Assembly (NCBI GenBank): GCA_942491935.1
Contig: CALOCZ010000053.1
Coordinates: 47,248-111,247, forward strand
From: JAGTVG01 sp942491935
GTDB lineage: Bacteria; Bacteroidota; Bacteroidia; Cytophagales; Cyclobacteriaceae
Direction of reading: 5' to 3'
Length of the DNA: 64,000 bases
Numbering within the stretch: position 1 is the stretch's first letter; every line of letters begins with the position of its first letter. Positions 37,266 to 47,237 of the stretch are shown one piece after another. The position numbers and the translations under genes are program-made. A model generated the notes under the pieces. It made no database searches, was not told the origin of the DNA, and saw nothing but the letters and a program-made list of their open reading frames with translations.

Positions 37266-38198
37266 ATGAATATAAAAATTGTACTTCTAATTGCATTGGT
37301 CTTATGCGGTTTAAATTTAATGGCCCAGCGCGTAGGTTCCTCGCCTGAATACATAAAAGCCCTGACTGCAGAATGGACAGGTGAACGATTTCCTGATGGA
37401 AGGCCTAATGTATCGGATGCCCTGCTTGAAAGATTAAAGAATATCTCTATTGAAGAAGCATGGGGTGTATTGCGAAACAAAGGATTTCAGAACCAGTTCG
37501 AAGGTGACTGGAAAATTATTCACCCTGAGGAGGTCATGACAGGACGTGTAGTTACTGCCCAGTATATGCCGCTGAGGCCCGATTTCCAAAAGCAAATTAA
37601 AGAACAAGGTAAAACTGAGGAAAGAGCACAAAAGGGAGGGACCAATTCATGGCCAATTGATATCCTGACTACAGGAGATATTTATGTAGCTGATAGTTAT
37701 GGAAAAATAGCTGATGGCACTTTAATTGGGGATAACCTTGGAAATGCAATTTATGCCAATTCACAACGGGGCGTAATTTTTTATGGATCAGTAAGAGATG
37801 AGCAGGGTCTGGCGGAAATAAAAGGTTTTAACGGATGGATAAAAGGATCAGATCCTTCATACATTCAACAGATGATGCTGACTTCAATAAATGCACCAAT
37901 TCGGGTTGGGCGTGCAATAGTATTACCTGGCGATGTTGTATTGGCCAATAAGTATGGCGTAATTTTCATACCCGCCTATCTGGTTGAAAATCTGATTTTG
38001 ACTTCTGAAGTTACCGGACTTCGCGACGAATTTGGACATCAGCGGCTGCGAGAAAATAAATATCTACCCGGTCAGATTGATAGTGAATGGACTGAAGAAA
38101 TCAAAGAAGATTTTCTGAACTGGTTAAATAATTATCCAGGTAAATTACCGATGTCGAAAGAAGAATTGGATAACTATCTGAAAGAAAGAAATTATTAA
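37266..38198 (+). CDS. RraA-like/HMG aldolase-fold protein with signal peptide
   Basis: From the Met at 37266 the product is 310 residues, beginning with a clear Sec signal that ends at L-M-A-Q (about residue 21). Residues about 130-270 carry the RraA/HMG-CHA aldolase fold: D-I-Y-V-A-D-S-Y-G-K, G-D-N-L-G-N-A-I, G-V-I-F-Y-G-S-V-R-D, and P-G-D-V-V-L-A-N-K-Y-G-V-I-F-I-P. The R-D pair in S-V-R-D corresponds to the substrate-carboxylate Arg and metal-site Asp of the aldolases. Homologues in this phylum carry such an N-terminal extension. It is upstream of the enolase-superfamily gene with a 199-base gap on the same strand, so the two may form one pathway for sugar acids, probably in the periplasm. 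Confidence 0.7.
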   Translation: MNIKIVLLIALVLCGLNLMAQRVGSSPEYIKALTAEWTGERFPDGRPNVSDALLERLKNISIEEAWGVLRNKGFQNQFEGDWKIIHPEEVMTGRVVTAQYMPLRPDFQKQIKEQGKTEERAQKGGTNSWPIDILTTGDIYVADSYGKIADGTLIGDNLGNAIYANSQRGVIFYGSVRDEQGLAEIKGFNGWIKGSDPSYIQQMMLTSINAPIRVGRAIVLPGDVVLANKYGVIFIPAYLVENLILTSEVTGLRDEFGHQRLRENKYLPGQIDSEWTEEIKEDFLNWLNNYPGKLPMSKEELDNYLKERNY

Positions 38199-38397
38199 TG
38201 CAATTTGAATCATAAATAACAGTTGAAATCAAAAGATTCAATACATATTGAAACCCACATGTTAAACTATGTTAAACACAAAGGCGGATGGATACTATTT
38301 CGGCACCTTACTACTTGGAACATTGTATCCGATACATATAGGATCTCCCACTAACGGGGGACAGGCTATCCGACCTTTGAAAATAAATTATATAAGG

Positions 38398-39877
38398 ATG
38401 AAAAATATTATACAAGAGATTACTGCTCAAAACAAAAAGATAGAGAGTAAAGAAGCCGAAAGCATAAAGGCTGAAATAGAAAATCCTGCCACAAGCAATA
38501 AGCGGCGAAATTTTCTTAAAAAAACTGCATTTGGAGGAATCGCATTGGGCGGGATGATGAATTTATCCATTGAAGATACCCTTGCCCAGACCACTGCAAA
38601 AGTATCGCGTGCATCGAAACCTTCAGAATTGAAAATAACAGATATGCGTTATGCTGTGACCTCAGTCCTTGGAGGGACAGCTATTATTCGAATTGACACC
38701 AATCAAGGAGTTTACGGCTTGGGTGAAGTTAGAGATGGAGCTGATGTCCGCTATGCACTGTGGCTCAAAAGCCGCATTCTTGGACTTAATCCATGTAATG
38801 TAGAAATGATTTTTAAAATCATCAAACAATTTGGTGGACAAGGCCGACAGGCTGGGGGTGTTTGTGGTGTAGAAATGGCACTTTGGGATATCGTCGGCAA
38901 AGCATATGGAGTTCCGGCCTGGCAATTGTTAGGCGGAAGATACCGAAACAGTATCAGGTTATACGCTGATACACCGCAGGGAAAATCGCATGATGAACAA
39001 ACAGAACGCATTAAATATCGCATTGAGGAACAGGGATACACCTGGCTAAAAATGGATCTTTCTATTAATTCGCTGAGGGATATTCCGGATACTTTGGTAA
39101 ACCATAAATTCTGGCAAGGGGGCCAATATGATATGAGTAAGTATATGGGATACGGTAATACGAAACACCCATTTACGCAGATACAAATAACGGATAAAGG
39201 ACTGGATGAACTGGTTAAAATTGCAGCGGATACTCGTGAGCATATTGGTTGGGATATTCCTATTTCAACGGACCATTATGGCCATTTTGATTTAAATAAC
39301 GGTATCCGATTAGGAAAAGCGATTGAAAAGTACCGGTTGGCGTGGTTAGAAGATATGGTTTCATGGGAATATGCAGACCAATGGAAAACAATTACAGATG
39401 CACTCGAAACGCCTACGACTACCGGTGAAGATATTTATCTGCTGAAATACTTTAAACCGCTTATCGATACCCATGCGGTTGATATAGTCCATCCTGATTT
39501 AGCATCTTCCGGTGGGCTTTTAGAGACTAAAAAAATTGGAGATTACGCCGAGGAAAACGGAATAGCGATGGCCATGCACCAGGCAGGAACCCCGGTTTCC
39601 TTTATGGCAAATGTACACTGTGCCGCAGCTACACAGAATTTCCTGGCCACTGGAACATCATTCTGTTGATTTGCCATGGTGGGAAGATTTAGTAACGATG
39701 ACTGATGGTAATCCAATAATTACAAAAGGATTTGCCCCTGTCCCCGAATCACCTGGCTTGGGAATTGAATTAAATGAAGATGTTGTTAAAGAACATTTAG
39801 ACAGAAGAGATAAAAGTTTTTTTGCTCCAACTGATGAGTGGAACGAAAAACGTTCACATGACAGGCCCTGGAGTTAA
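38398..39877 (+). pseudogene. Mandelate racemase/muconate lactonising enzyme family protein, broken by one frameshift
   Basis: From the Met at 38398 the frame reads through a Tat-like signal (N-K-R-R-N-F-L-K-K-T-A, Arg36-Arg37), the MR/MLE N-terminal lid domain and the (beta/alpha)7 barrel: W-L-K-M-D near 218, metal ligands in S-T-D-H, W-L-E-D and T-G-E-D, and the barrel His in M-H-Q-A-G-T-P. It stops at 39667-39669. The expected C-terminus (L-E-H-H-S-V-D-L-P-W-W-E-D, then P-G-L-G-I-E-L-N) continues in the next frame to 39877. Dropping one base in GGCCAC near 39647-39649 restores a 492-residue protein. Enolase-superfamily members of this kind dehydrate or racemise sugar acids. Either a recent mutation or an assembly error. 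Confidence 0.75.
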
Positions 39878-39899
39878 ATGACCAAGGCAAAATAATCAT

Positions 39900-39935
39900 A
39901 AATGGTGCTGTGAATAAATATTCATAGCACCATTT
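39900..39935 (+). terminator. Long perfect hairpin after the enolase-superfamily gene
   Basis: The arm at 39900-39916 pairs with 39919-39935 over 17 positions (one G-U pair), with TTTATTTAAAA after it. It lies 22 bases after the stop of the enolase-superfamily gene and before the convergent lipoprotein gene, so it probably terminates one or both. Confidence 0.65.
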
Positions 39936-40071
39936 ATTTAAAATTGAATAGCAAACAGCTGGTATTCAGGTAAAATCTGCCGGATTTTGCTCAAAAAATT
40001 TCAAAAGCCGGAACATTCAAATGTTTCTCCTTGAAAATCATACAGAAAGGAATACAGAATTTTGTTTAAAA

Positions 40072-40587
40072 TTATTTCTCGAGAGTAAAATCATTATTAT
40101 AATCAATACCTTCCATGTTGCCATCATCATCAATATCAGCATAATAAACTTGATCGAAACGAAGTTTCATCATTTTTTCATCCACAGAAACAATATTAAA
40201 ATTCATGTATTGTCTAAGTAAAAGAACATGTATTGTCTTTTCATCATCACTTAGAGCCCAGGCACCTGAGAAATATTCCCCTCCTATGTTAAATTCATAA
40301 TTGCCATCTTGTTTGAAGTTCATGGTTCCTGTCCAGGATTCCCGATAAGAATTCTCCGTTTCTTCTAATTGGACCTGGGCTTCTCCCTCGGTGAAACCAT
40401 AAGTGTCCATTAAATAATTAACGTAGCTTTGACCCCCTACCGTAACCTCGAACTGTATATTTGTCACTGACCATTTACCGCAAATCAAATTGTAGGTCTC
40501 CGATATATCATCTTCGTTGTTGCAATTGCTGTTGAAAAGCATAAATATTGACGATATAACAATCAGGTAATAAAATCGAGTTTTCAT
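40072..40587 (-). CDS. Lipocalin-like lipoprotein, unknown function
   Basis: The 171-residue product has a lipoprotein signal with Cys22 (F-N-S-N-C). After it come I-C-G-K-W-S-V-T-N-I (the lipocalin-like G-x-W strand), a helical insert near 60-80, and four further beta-strands. It resembles other small Bacteroidota lipocalin-like proteins, including the one at 32081. No ligand is known. Confidence 0.5.
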   Translation of the reverse strand: MKTRFYYLIVISSIFMLFNSNCNNEDDISETYNLICGKWSVTNIQFEVTVGGQSYVNYLMDTYGFTEGEAQVQLEETENSYRESWTGTMNFKQDGNYEFNIGGEYFSGAWALSDDEKTIHVLLLRQYMNFNIVSVDEKMMKLRFDQVYYADIDDDGNMEGIDYNNDFTLEK

Positions 40588-41231
40588 AAGTCTACTAATA
40601 GTATAATAAATGTCTTAAGATTTATTTTTACTTATTTTAAAAATTAATTCAATTATATCTCTAATTATAATTGCATCTAATCAATATCCTTCCGGTGTAA
40701 ATTGAGTATTAATCGTTATAATAAGGTAACATAAGAAAATCCGAAATAGTTCATCGTTACAGATTTGTTACAATACAAATAACTGATTGAATAACAACTA
40801 TTCAATAACTAGCTGACATATAACATATTAGCTACAATAAAAATATCTAAAACAAGAATGATCAAATGTTTCACAATGAATCAAGATAGCGTTCTAAATG
40901 ACAAATGAGATTTTCTGAATTTTCTTTGATTTTTATAACCTGAAATCATACTGATATTAGATAGCATTTAAGTCTTAGGAAGTGGAGATTATTAGAGTTT
41001 TCCCAATTTTTCTTAACTTGCATCGCTTTCCGAAGCTTTCACCTACGGCCGGAGCCTTTGGCGAAGGACTTAGAGGAGGAAATTTTGTATCGCATTGCTT
41101 GGAAAAGCAGAGTATGGCCTTCCAAAGCTTTTCTTGAGCGCAGAAGCTGCTCAGGAGAAGCCCCACAGAAGGCAAGATGAAAATTGCAATTGGCTTTGGG
41201 AAAGTTGTTTTTATAATAATTAAAATATACA
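40588..41231. other. Divergent intergenic region, 644 bp
   Basis: Promoter region of the 41232 cyclase. The right half contains upstream repeat copy B and a GC-richer stretch (41030-41180). No reading frame here resembles a known protein. Confidence 0.45.
40969..41069 (+). repeat. Upstream repeat, copy B
   Basis: Counterpart of 36969-37050, located about 160 bases before the cyclase start. It contains CCGAAGCTTTC and GGAGCCTTTGGCGAAGGA as imperfect internal repeats. Confidence 0.55.
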
Positions 41232-43520
41232 GTGTTGAAGGAACGCCGCTTAGCAGCCATAATGTTTACTGACATACAGGGATATACTGCCCTTATGCAG
41301 CAGAATGAGGAAAAAGCAATCCAGGCAAGGGATAAACACAGGTGGATATTTAAGTCAATTACCGAAATACATAATGGCAAGATTTTACAGTATTATGGCG
41401 ACGGCACTTTAAGTATTTTTGATAGTGCAATTGATGCTGTAAAATGCGCGACCGAGATGCAACTGGGCTTCCAGAAAGATCCTGTCGTACCGGTAAGAAT
41501 AGGAATTCACACTGGGGATATAATTTTCAGTGATGAGGAGATTATTGGGGACAGTGTGAATATTGCATCTCGTATAGAATCCTTAGCAATCGCTGGGAGT
41601 ATTTTTATTTCAGGCAAGGTATATGATGAAATCAAGAACCAGAAATCTATCAAAACCCAAAAGCTGAGATCATTTAAGTTGAAGAATGTTGAAAAACCAA
41701 TCGAAGTATATGCTATTTCGAACGTAGGTTTGATCGTCCCAAATCCTGAAACCATTGATTGTAAATCAGCCCTGGATGATGCTTCCTCATCTCTGGTACA
41801 AGAACGACAAAAATCAAAATTCTTAATCAGATTATCAGTCGTTTTAACTGTTATTACCATTATTGCAACCTTGTTATTCGTCTTTTTGAAATTTGGAACT
41901 GGTAAAAAAACAGACCTGGATAAACTGGAAAAATCGATAGCTGTTCTTCCTTTGAATTACTTAAGCGAGGATCCGAGCAAAAAATACATAAATGACGGAA
42001 TTCTGGACGCCATCACCGGACATCTCTCTACCATAGAAGGATTAAGGGTCATGCCCCGAACATCGGTCGAGCAATATCGTGGAACCACAAAAACGGCTAA
42101 GGAAATTGGCAAAGAGTTAGACGTAAGCTATTTAATTGAGGGGAATTTCTTAATAGTAGAGGATCAGGTGTCGATTACCATTCAATTGGTAATTGCGGAT
42201 GATGAGGCTCATATATATTATAACGAATATCAAAGAGATTATAAAGATATAATTGCAGTACAAAGTGAGGTAGCCCAAACCATTGCCAGGGAGATTGAAG
42301 TAGCCATTTCTCCTGAAGTCCGAAACAGAATAGAGAAAATACCGACCCGGAACCAGCAGGCCTATGACTTATACCTGAAGGGACGGGATTCTTTTTTCAG
42401 ATTTTATATGAATAGAAATAGTGCTGACCTTGAGAATTGCATTCAACAGTTTGAGCAGGCAATAAGTTTGGATAGTACATTCGCTCTACCCTATGCATGG
42501 CTTGGCCGGGCCATTGAATACCAGATTGGACAAAAAATATTTATTGATTATGATGAAAATACTATTATATCACTGTGTAACAAGGCATTATCTCTGGACC
42601 CTAATCTTGCTGATGGATATTGGATAAGAGGGAGGTATTACAGAAATATTGGAGAGTTTCAGAAAGCTATTATTGATCTTACGAAAGCAATCGACATAAA
42701 TCCAAATAATGTACTGGCATACCGCTATCTTGGATCTACTTACTTTTTCAATCGGGATTATATTAATGCAGTTGTAAATCTGAAAAAGGCTGAAAAATTA
42801 GAAAGAGGAAATGAGTTGACCCAACTATACAGTGATATTGGCCAGGTATATGTTTCAATTGGCGAATTTCAAAAAGCAGAGAAATATTATAAGGAATCTT
42901 TAAAGTTACAACCAAATTTTATTGAAGGTTACAGGAACCTGATCTGGGCATACATAAGACAAGGTGAATTTGAAATTGCATATAATTACGCTGAAAAACT
43001 GCTATCCCTTTATCCGGACAACTTGGCCAGTTTAAGTATAATGGCTGAAACACTTACCAATATGAGAAAATATAGTGAAGCGGAGACATACTACTTGAAA
43101 TGGTCGGCTAAATCGCAAGAGTCAGGTGAAAAAACAATATTTAACCAACATCGTTTCGCCCTGATACTGTGGATGACCGGTAATAAAGAAGAGGCAATTG
43201 AATTGTTCTATGAACACATGGAAGTATGTAGAAATAGCATAAGCAGTGGTGGTTTGTATGGAAAAACATTGGCAGCCTATGATCTGGCAGGGATACATGC
43301 TATCATTGGTGAAAAAAGGGAAGCATATAACTGGCTCAAAATGTATGAAAAGGATGGATTTATTTATGGATTACATAAATATATACTAATAGATCAATTA
43401 TTTGAAAGTCTTTGGGAAGATGAAGAATTCAAAGCCATCACAAAGCGGGAGGAAAGTAAATTTGCTGAGATAAGAGCTGAAATTGACCAGCTGGATGAAA
43501 CAAAAGATACGGATTTGTAA
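41232..43520 (+). CDS. Class III nucleotide cyclase with TolB-like and TPR domains
   Basis: The 762-residue protein has a cyclase homology domain (1-165), one transmembrane helix (about 197-217), a TolB-like domain (about 235-355: S-I-A-V-L-P-L-N-Y-L) and about nine TPR units (370-730). Metal ligands Asp14 and Asp57 and the transition-state pair Asn110/Arg114 are present. The purine-specifying positions are not canonical: Gln53 in Q-Y-Y-G-D replaces the Lys of adenylate cyclases and Glu103 replaces the usual Asp. Domain order with one membrane span puts the cyclase in the cytosol and the TolB/TPR part outside. No ATG lies before the catalytic motif, so the start is GTG 41232 or TTG 41235. Probably a sensor that makes a cyclic nucleotide. 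Confidence 0.8.
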   Translation: MLKERRLAAIMFTDIQGYTALMQQNEEKAIQARDKHRWIFKSITEIHNGKILQYYGDGTLSIFDSAIDAVKCATEMQLGFQKDPVVPVRIGIHTGDIIFSDEEIIGDSVNIASRIESLAIAGSIFISGKVYDEIKNQKSIKTQKLRSFKLKNVEKPIEVYAISNVGLIVPNPETIDCKSALDDASSSLVQERQKSKFLIRLSVVLTVITIIATLLFVFLKFGTGKKTDLDKLEKSIAVLPLNYLSEDPSKKYINDGILDAITGHLSTIEGLRVMPRTSVEQYRGTTKTAKEIGKELDVSYLIEGNFLIVEDQVSITIQLVIADDEAHIYYNEYQRDYKDIIAVQSEVAQTIAREIEVAISPEVRNRIEKIPTRNQQAYDLYLKGRDSFFRFYMNRNSADLENCIQQFEQAISLDSTFALPYAWLGRAIEYQIGQKIFIDYDENTIISLCNKALSLDPNLADGYWIRGRYYRNIGEFQKAIIDLTKAIDINPNNVLAYRYLGSTYFFNRDYINAVVNLKKAEKLERGNELTQLYSDIGQVYVSIGEFQKAEKYYKESLKLQPNFIEGYRNLIWAYIRQGEFEIAYNYAEKLLSLYPDNLASLSIMAETLTNMRKYSEAETYYLKWSAKSQESGEKTIFNQHRFALILWMTGNKEEAIELFYEHMEVCRNSISSGGLYGKTLAAYDLAGIHAIIGEKREAYNWLKMYEKDGFIYGLHKYILIDQLFESLWEDEEFKAITKREESKFAEIRAEIDQLDETKDTDL

Positions 43521-43637
43521 TTAAACAATTTATATCCTGAAATCGATTTGCGAACTCATCATTTGAACTAATCATAGAAAGCCAAGCACTCCGGTTATAT
43601 CTAAAATTATTCCTCACTGACTAGTACAGGAACAACA

Positions 43638-43660
43638 AATGCCTGGTTTATCCAGGCATT
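43638..43660. terminator. Bidirectional terminator hairpin
   Basis: AATGCCTGG (43638-43646) pairs perfectly with CCAGGCATT (43652-43660) around a five-base loop, between the convergent cyclase and DUF2807 genes. Confidence 0.65.
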
Positions 43661-43720
43661 ATATTGTATTAAACTTCTATAGGATTTTGAATTAACTATA
43701 TAAAATTTTCATTAAATTAT

Positions 43721-44383
43721 TCAATTGGCATTAATAAGATTAAGAGATCCCGACACTTCTTGATTAATAGTTGGATTGCCTTTATATGATACTGTAGCAA
43801 TTCCACTCACATCAAGATCTAATGTGTTAGCAGTAGATATTTCAAAATCGCCAGATCCCGATACATTTATTGTTGTTGAATTTGTTTGTAGTTCAAAATT
43901 TTTGACCGCAACAAGACCGGATGAAATAATAGTTTGTTCATTGACAAAACCACTCAATTCGATATTTGAAGTTCCGGAAATATCCATATTCAGATTGGCA
44001 AGATCCAGATCACCATCAGATACAATATCGCTTACCCCGGAGCTGGTTATGTTTGTAATTTCTGGTATGGTGACATTCACCCAAACACCGTAGTCTGTTT
44101 CAAAACATGTCACATTCTCTTTGAAGCCTATCTCCAAGGTTCCGTTCTTTACTTCATATGACAGTTCTGAAAAGATTTCCGCTTCGGCATCAACCATCAC
44201 TTCGAAATTGGGAGCTTGCTTTATTCGAAGATTTACAGGTCCGATTAAGGATATGTTTTCGAACTCATCAACCTGGAGTTGATATTGTGTTACAGTGCCC
44301 GAACCAATCAGGCATAGGTCTTCTTCTTTACAGCCTTGTGAAAGAAGTAATGCAAATACTGAGATTACAAATAGATTTTTCAT
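43721..44383 (-). CDS. DUF2807 (head GIN) lipoprotein
   Basis: The 220-residue product has a lipobox with Cys18 (S-Q-G-C-K). The mature part is a DUF2807 right-handed beta-helix: F-E-N-I-S-L-I-G-P-V-N-L-R-I, V-D-A-E-A-E-I-F, then repeated short strands rich in S, G, N and T (G-V-S-D-I-V-S-D-G, S-G-T-S-N-I-E-L-S-G). DUF2807 proteins are thought to be surface adhesin-like or scaffold proteins. It is the last gene of the sigma-FecR-receptor operon, 113 bases after the receptor. Confidence 0.8.
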   Translation of the reverse strand: MKNLFVISVFALLLSQGCKEEDLCLIGSGTVTQYQLQVDEFENISLIGPVNLRIKQAPNFEVMVDAEAEIFSELSYEVKNGTLEIGFKENVTCFETDYGVWVNVTIPEITNITSSGVSDIVSDGDLDLANLNMDISGTSNIELSGFVNEQTIISSGLVAVKNFELQTNSTTINVSGSGDFEISTANTLDLDVSGIATVSYKGNPTINQEVSGSLNLINAN

Positions 44384-44496
44384 TTAATTATAGTTTAGTT
44401 GTTAAGGTTCCGGAATATCCGGCAACCGATTTATTTATTTTTTCTTTGGGAATATCATTGTCGAGAAGACAATGATAAAATTTTGAAGATTAAGCT

Positions 44497-47161
44497 TTAA
44501 AATTCGACCCTGTAACTCAAAATGGGTATCAATCCAGACATGGGATAGTCAATAATTGATTCATTTTCTGCGTCATAGACCTGGGTCCAGGTATTTAGTC
44601 GATTAGTTACATTTTGGATATCCAATGAAAGTACATGTTCAGTTTTCTTTTTGTAGAAATGCAGGCGCACGCCAATGTCCAATCTTAAATAATCCTTATT
44701 CTTTTCGGAATATATCTTATCCCATTCATATACGGCTTCTCCTTCTTCTATAGATGCTTCGAGGTCAATTGGAGTCTGCCGCTTACCTCCCGACCATATC
44801 AGCTTGGCATTAAGCCCTACCATCCGTTTTTCACCCCATTTAAACTCTTTCCCACCAACAAAATTATTTATATAATGGATGTTGTATCTTGTATCATGCC
44901 ATTGATCATCAGCTGGTTTGTATTTAGAATCAAAGAGTGAACTTGTTACCAGAAAATAGTAGTTATTGCTAAAGAATTTCTGAAGTGTAATTTCTAAACC
45001 ATAGTTCCTTCCTTTTCCATTATTGGCAAGTGTATCATTTGGATCAACTCCCCCAAAAATGGGTGACCAGTATTTATCAGGATTGTGTAGGCTACAGGTA
45101 AATTGTCGATGTACTGGTAATATGCTTCTGCTTTAAAAGAATATCCTTTCCAATCAGTTTTTCATAAGATGCTACAAAATGATGGGCTCTGGACAGTTGC
45201 TAAAGATTCATTGGGCATATAAATGGAGCCATCCGGCAATTCATTTTCCACCAGATATACTGGTAAATTTTCATGCTTGCTGTGTTTCCCATAGCCAAAA
45301 CCAAGCTTTTGTTCGTTAGGTAAACCAATTACCAAACCAAGTCTCGGCTCAATTGAATTGTCATTGCTCAAAGCAAAATGAACGTAGTTCAATCCAGCTG
45401 TAAAGATGACATTGTCAGAAAATTTATATTTTCCTTGTGCCATACGCCTGGTACAGATTCGTTTGCCCATCACTATTTAGAAAAGTATTCCAGATTTGAG
45501 TGCTGTCATATCTGGTCACGTGAATAGTAATTGTAGTTTAAACGGTTTAGTTTCACTCCTGTCCGGAAGCTCAATTTGCTTGATACTTTTCTGTTGAAGT
45601 AGGAGCTAAGCCGGATAGCATTGTTTTGGAGATCGTCGAAGAAACTTCCATAATATTGTCCTTCAGTGTCCATGTCCTCAAAGTTTTGGGAGCTATAGGA
45701 AGTTGAAGATGAGATAACTGTCTGGATATATGATTTGCTCCCGGTAAAAATTGTATGACTAATACCAGTTGCATACATTCCCGTTTTGGTATAATCAATG
45801 TATCCATCATCAAAATATTCAACAGAGTCTGGTAAATATTCTTCATCATCCGACGAAAGCCCACCTATTCCCCATATTGAGAAGGTGCCCGCTTTTTTTG
45901 TTGGCAAATTAATTTTAAAATTCAGATCCTGATAATCAGCTATGGTATTCTCAGATACCTGGATACCAAAATCATTCAATAATGATAAAGTTGAATAACG
46001 ATAATTGAAAAGAAATGAACCACCATATCCTTTTTTAAAGGGCCCTTCGGCAGATAAATCAATACCCAATACACCTGCTTGAATAGTAAACTCATTTTCC
46101 TGGTTATTACCGTTGCGTAGATTGATATCAAATACACCAGACAGGGCATTCCCATATTCTGCAGGGAATGCCCCTGTATAAAAATCCGAACTTCCGAGCA
46201 TATTGGCACTCAAAATACTAATCGAACCAGAAGAATATCCTTCCTCGGCGAAGTGATTTGGACTGGGAATTTCAACACCTTCCAGCCTAAAAATGAACCA
46301 ATTTGGCGAGTTGCCCCGGATTACGATCTCGTTGGATGCATCATCGGTTCCGGAAACACCTGCAAAAACCTGGGCCATCCTTGCCGGATCCCCAATAGTT
46401 GCAGCATATCGTTTTGTTTCCTCTGCATTGAATTGTTTAGCATTTATAATGGCCATTTCATTAACAGGTTCTCCATTTGAACCTACAATTGTTACACCAC
46501 CTAATGATTGTACCTGTTCTGACAATTCAATACTTAGAACAACCTCCTTTGCCGATCCCAACAGTATCTCTGGAATATAAGCCTCAGCATATCCCACAAA
46601 TGATACCTTCAGGGTATGGCGTCCGACAGGTACATTTTCAATAGTGAAATAAACATCTATATCTGTTGTAGCACCAATAGCAGGATCAGTATTCACAACA
46701 TATACTGTAGCAAAGGGTAGAGCGGCTTTAGAATCTTTATCAAATACCTTCCCTCGTATTGTCTGCCTCAAGATATTGGGATTTTCAGCTGGATTTAATT
46801 GAGGTTTCTTTTACCGGCTTTATGACAATGGTATTATTTACCTTTTCAAAGGTCAAGCCTGTATTCTTAAGAATTTCAGTTAAGGCCTCTTCAACAGTTA
46901 CATCATCAAGAGATACAGATATCTTAGGAGCCTGGCTTATCTCTTCATCATTTAAAATGAAACTGACATCTGTTTGATTCCTGATCTCATCGATTGCAGT
47001 TTCAATACTTACATCATTCAATTTCAGACTGATGTATCAGATTGTGCCTGAACTGCAGCAATCAAGATGAATGTTGAGGCTATTATAAGGCAGTATTTAA
47101 TCATCAGGTCCATGCGTTTTTCGACGCTATTCGTCAGATTTTTTATGCAATATATTTCCAT
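44497..47161 (-). pseudogene. TonB-dependent receptor with STN domain, broken by about seven single-base indels
   Basis: Read across three frames, the locus encodes a complete receptor of about 885 residues: N-terminus and signal (from 47161, ending V-Q-A-Q), STN domain (47021-46785, with S-F-I-L-N-D-E-E-I), carboxypeptidase-D-like regulatory domain (46771 on, I-R-G-K-V-F-D-K-D), plug (about 46480-46130) and beta-barrel to the final V-E-F at 44497. Frames change near 47035, 46788, 45514, 45441, 45185, 45148 and 45090; each can be repaired by one base. Protein similarity is undamaged between the shifts. The STN domain would receive or pass a signal to FecR. No SusD partner follows. Either a young pseudogene or an indel-rich assembly patch. 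Confidence 0.8.
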
Positions 47162-47237
47162 ATACTTAATTATTTAAGAATTTCAATTTTTTTTAAAATG
47201 ATTACTGATTTAAGATGCGATGAGCATCTACGGATTC

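Noticed and set aside
38269..38397. Upstream extension of the enolase-superfamily frame
   Set aside because: The extra 43 residues have no homology and would bury the Tat-like signal; the Met at 38398 is a better start.
44497..47161. Four separate small genes in place of one TonB receptor
   Set aside because: The pieces are consecutive parts of one receptor in order, and repair of single bases joins them.
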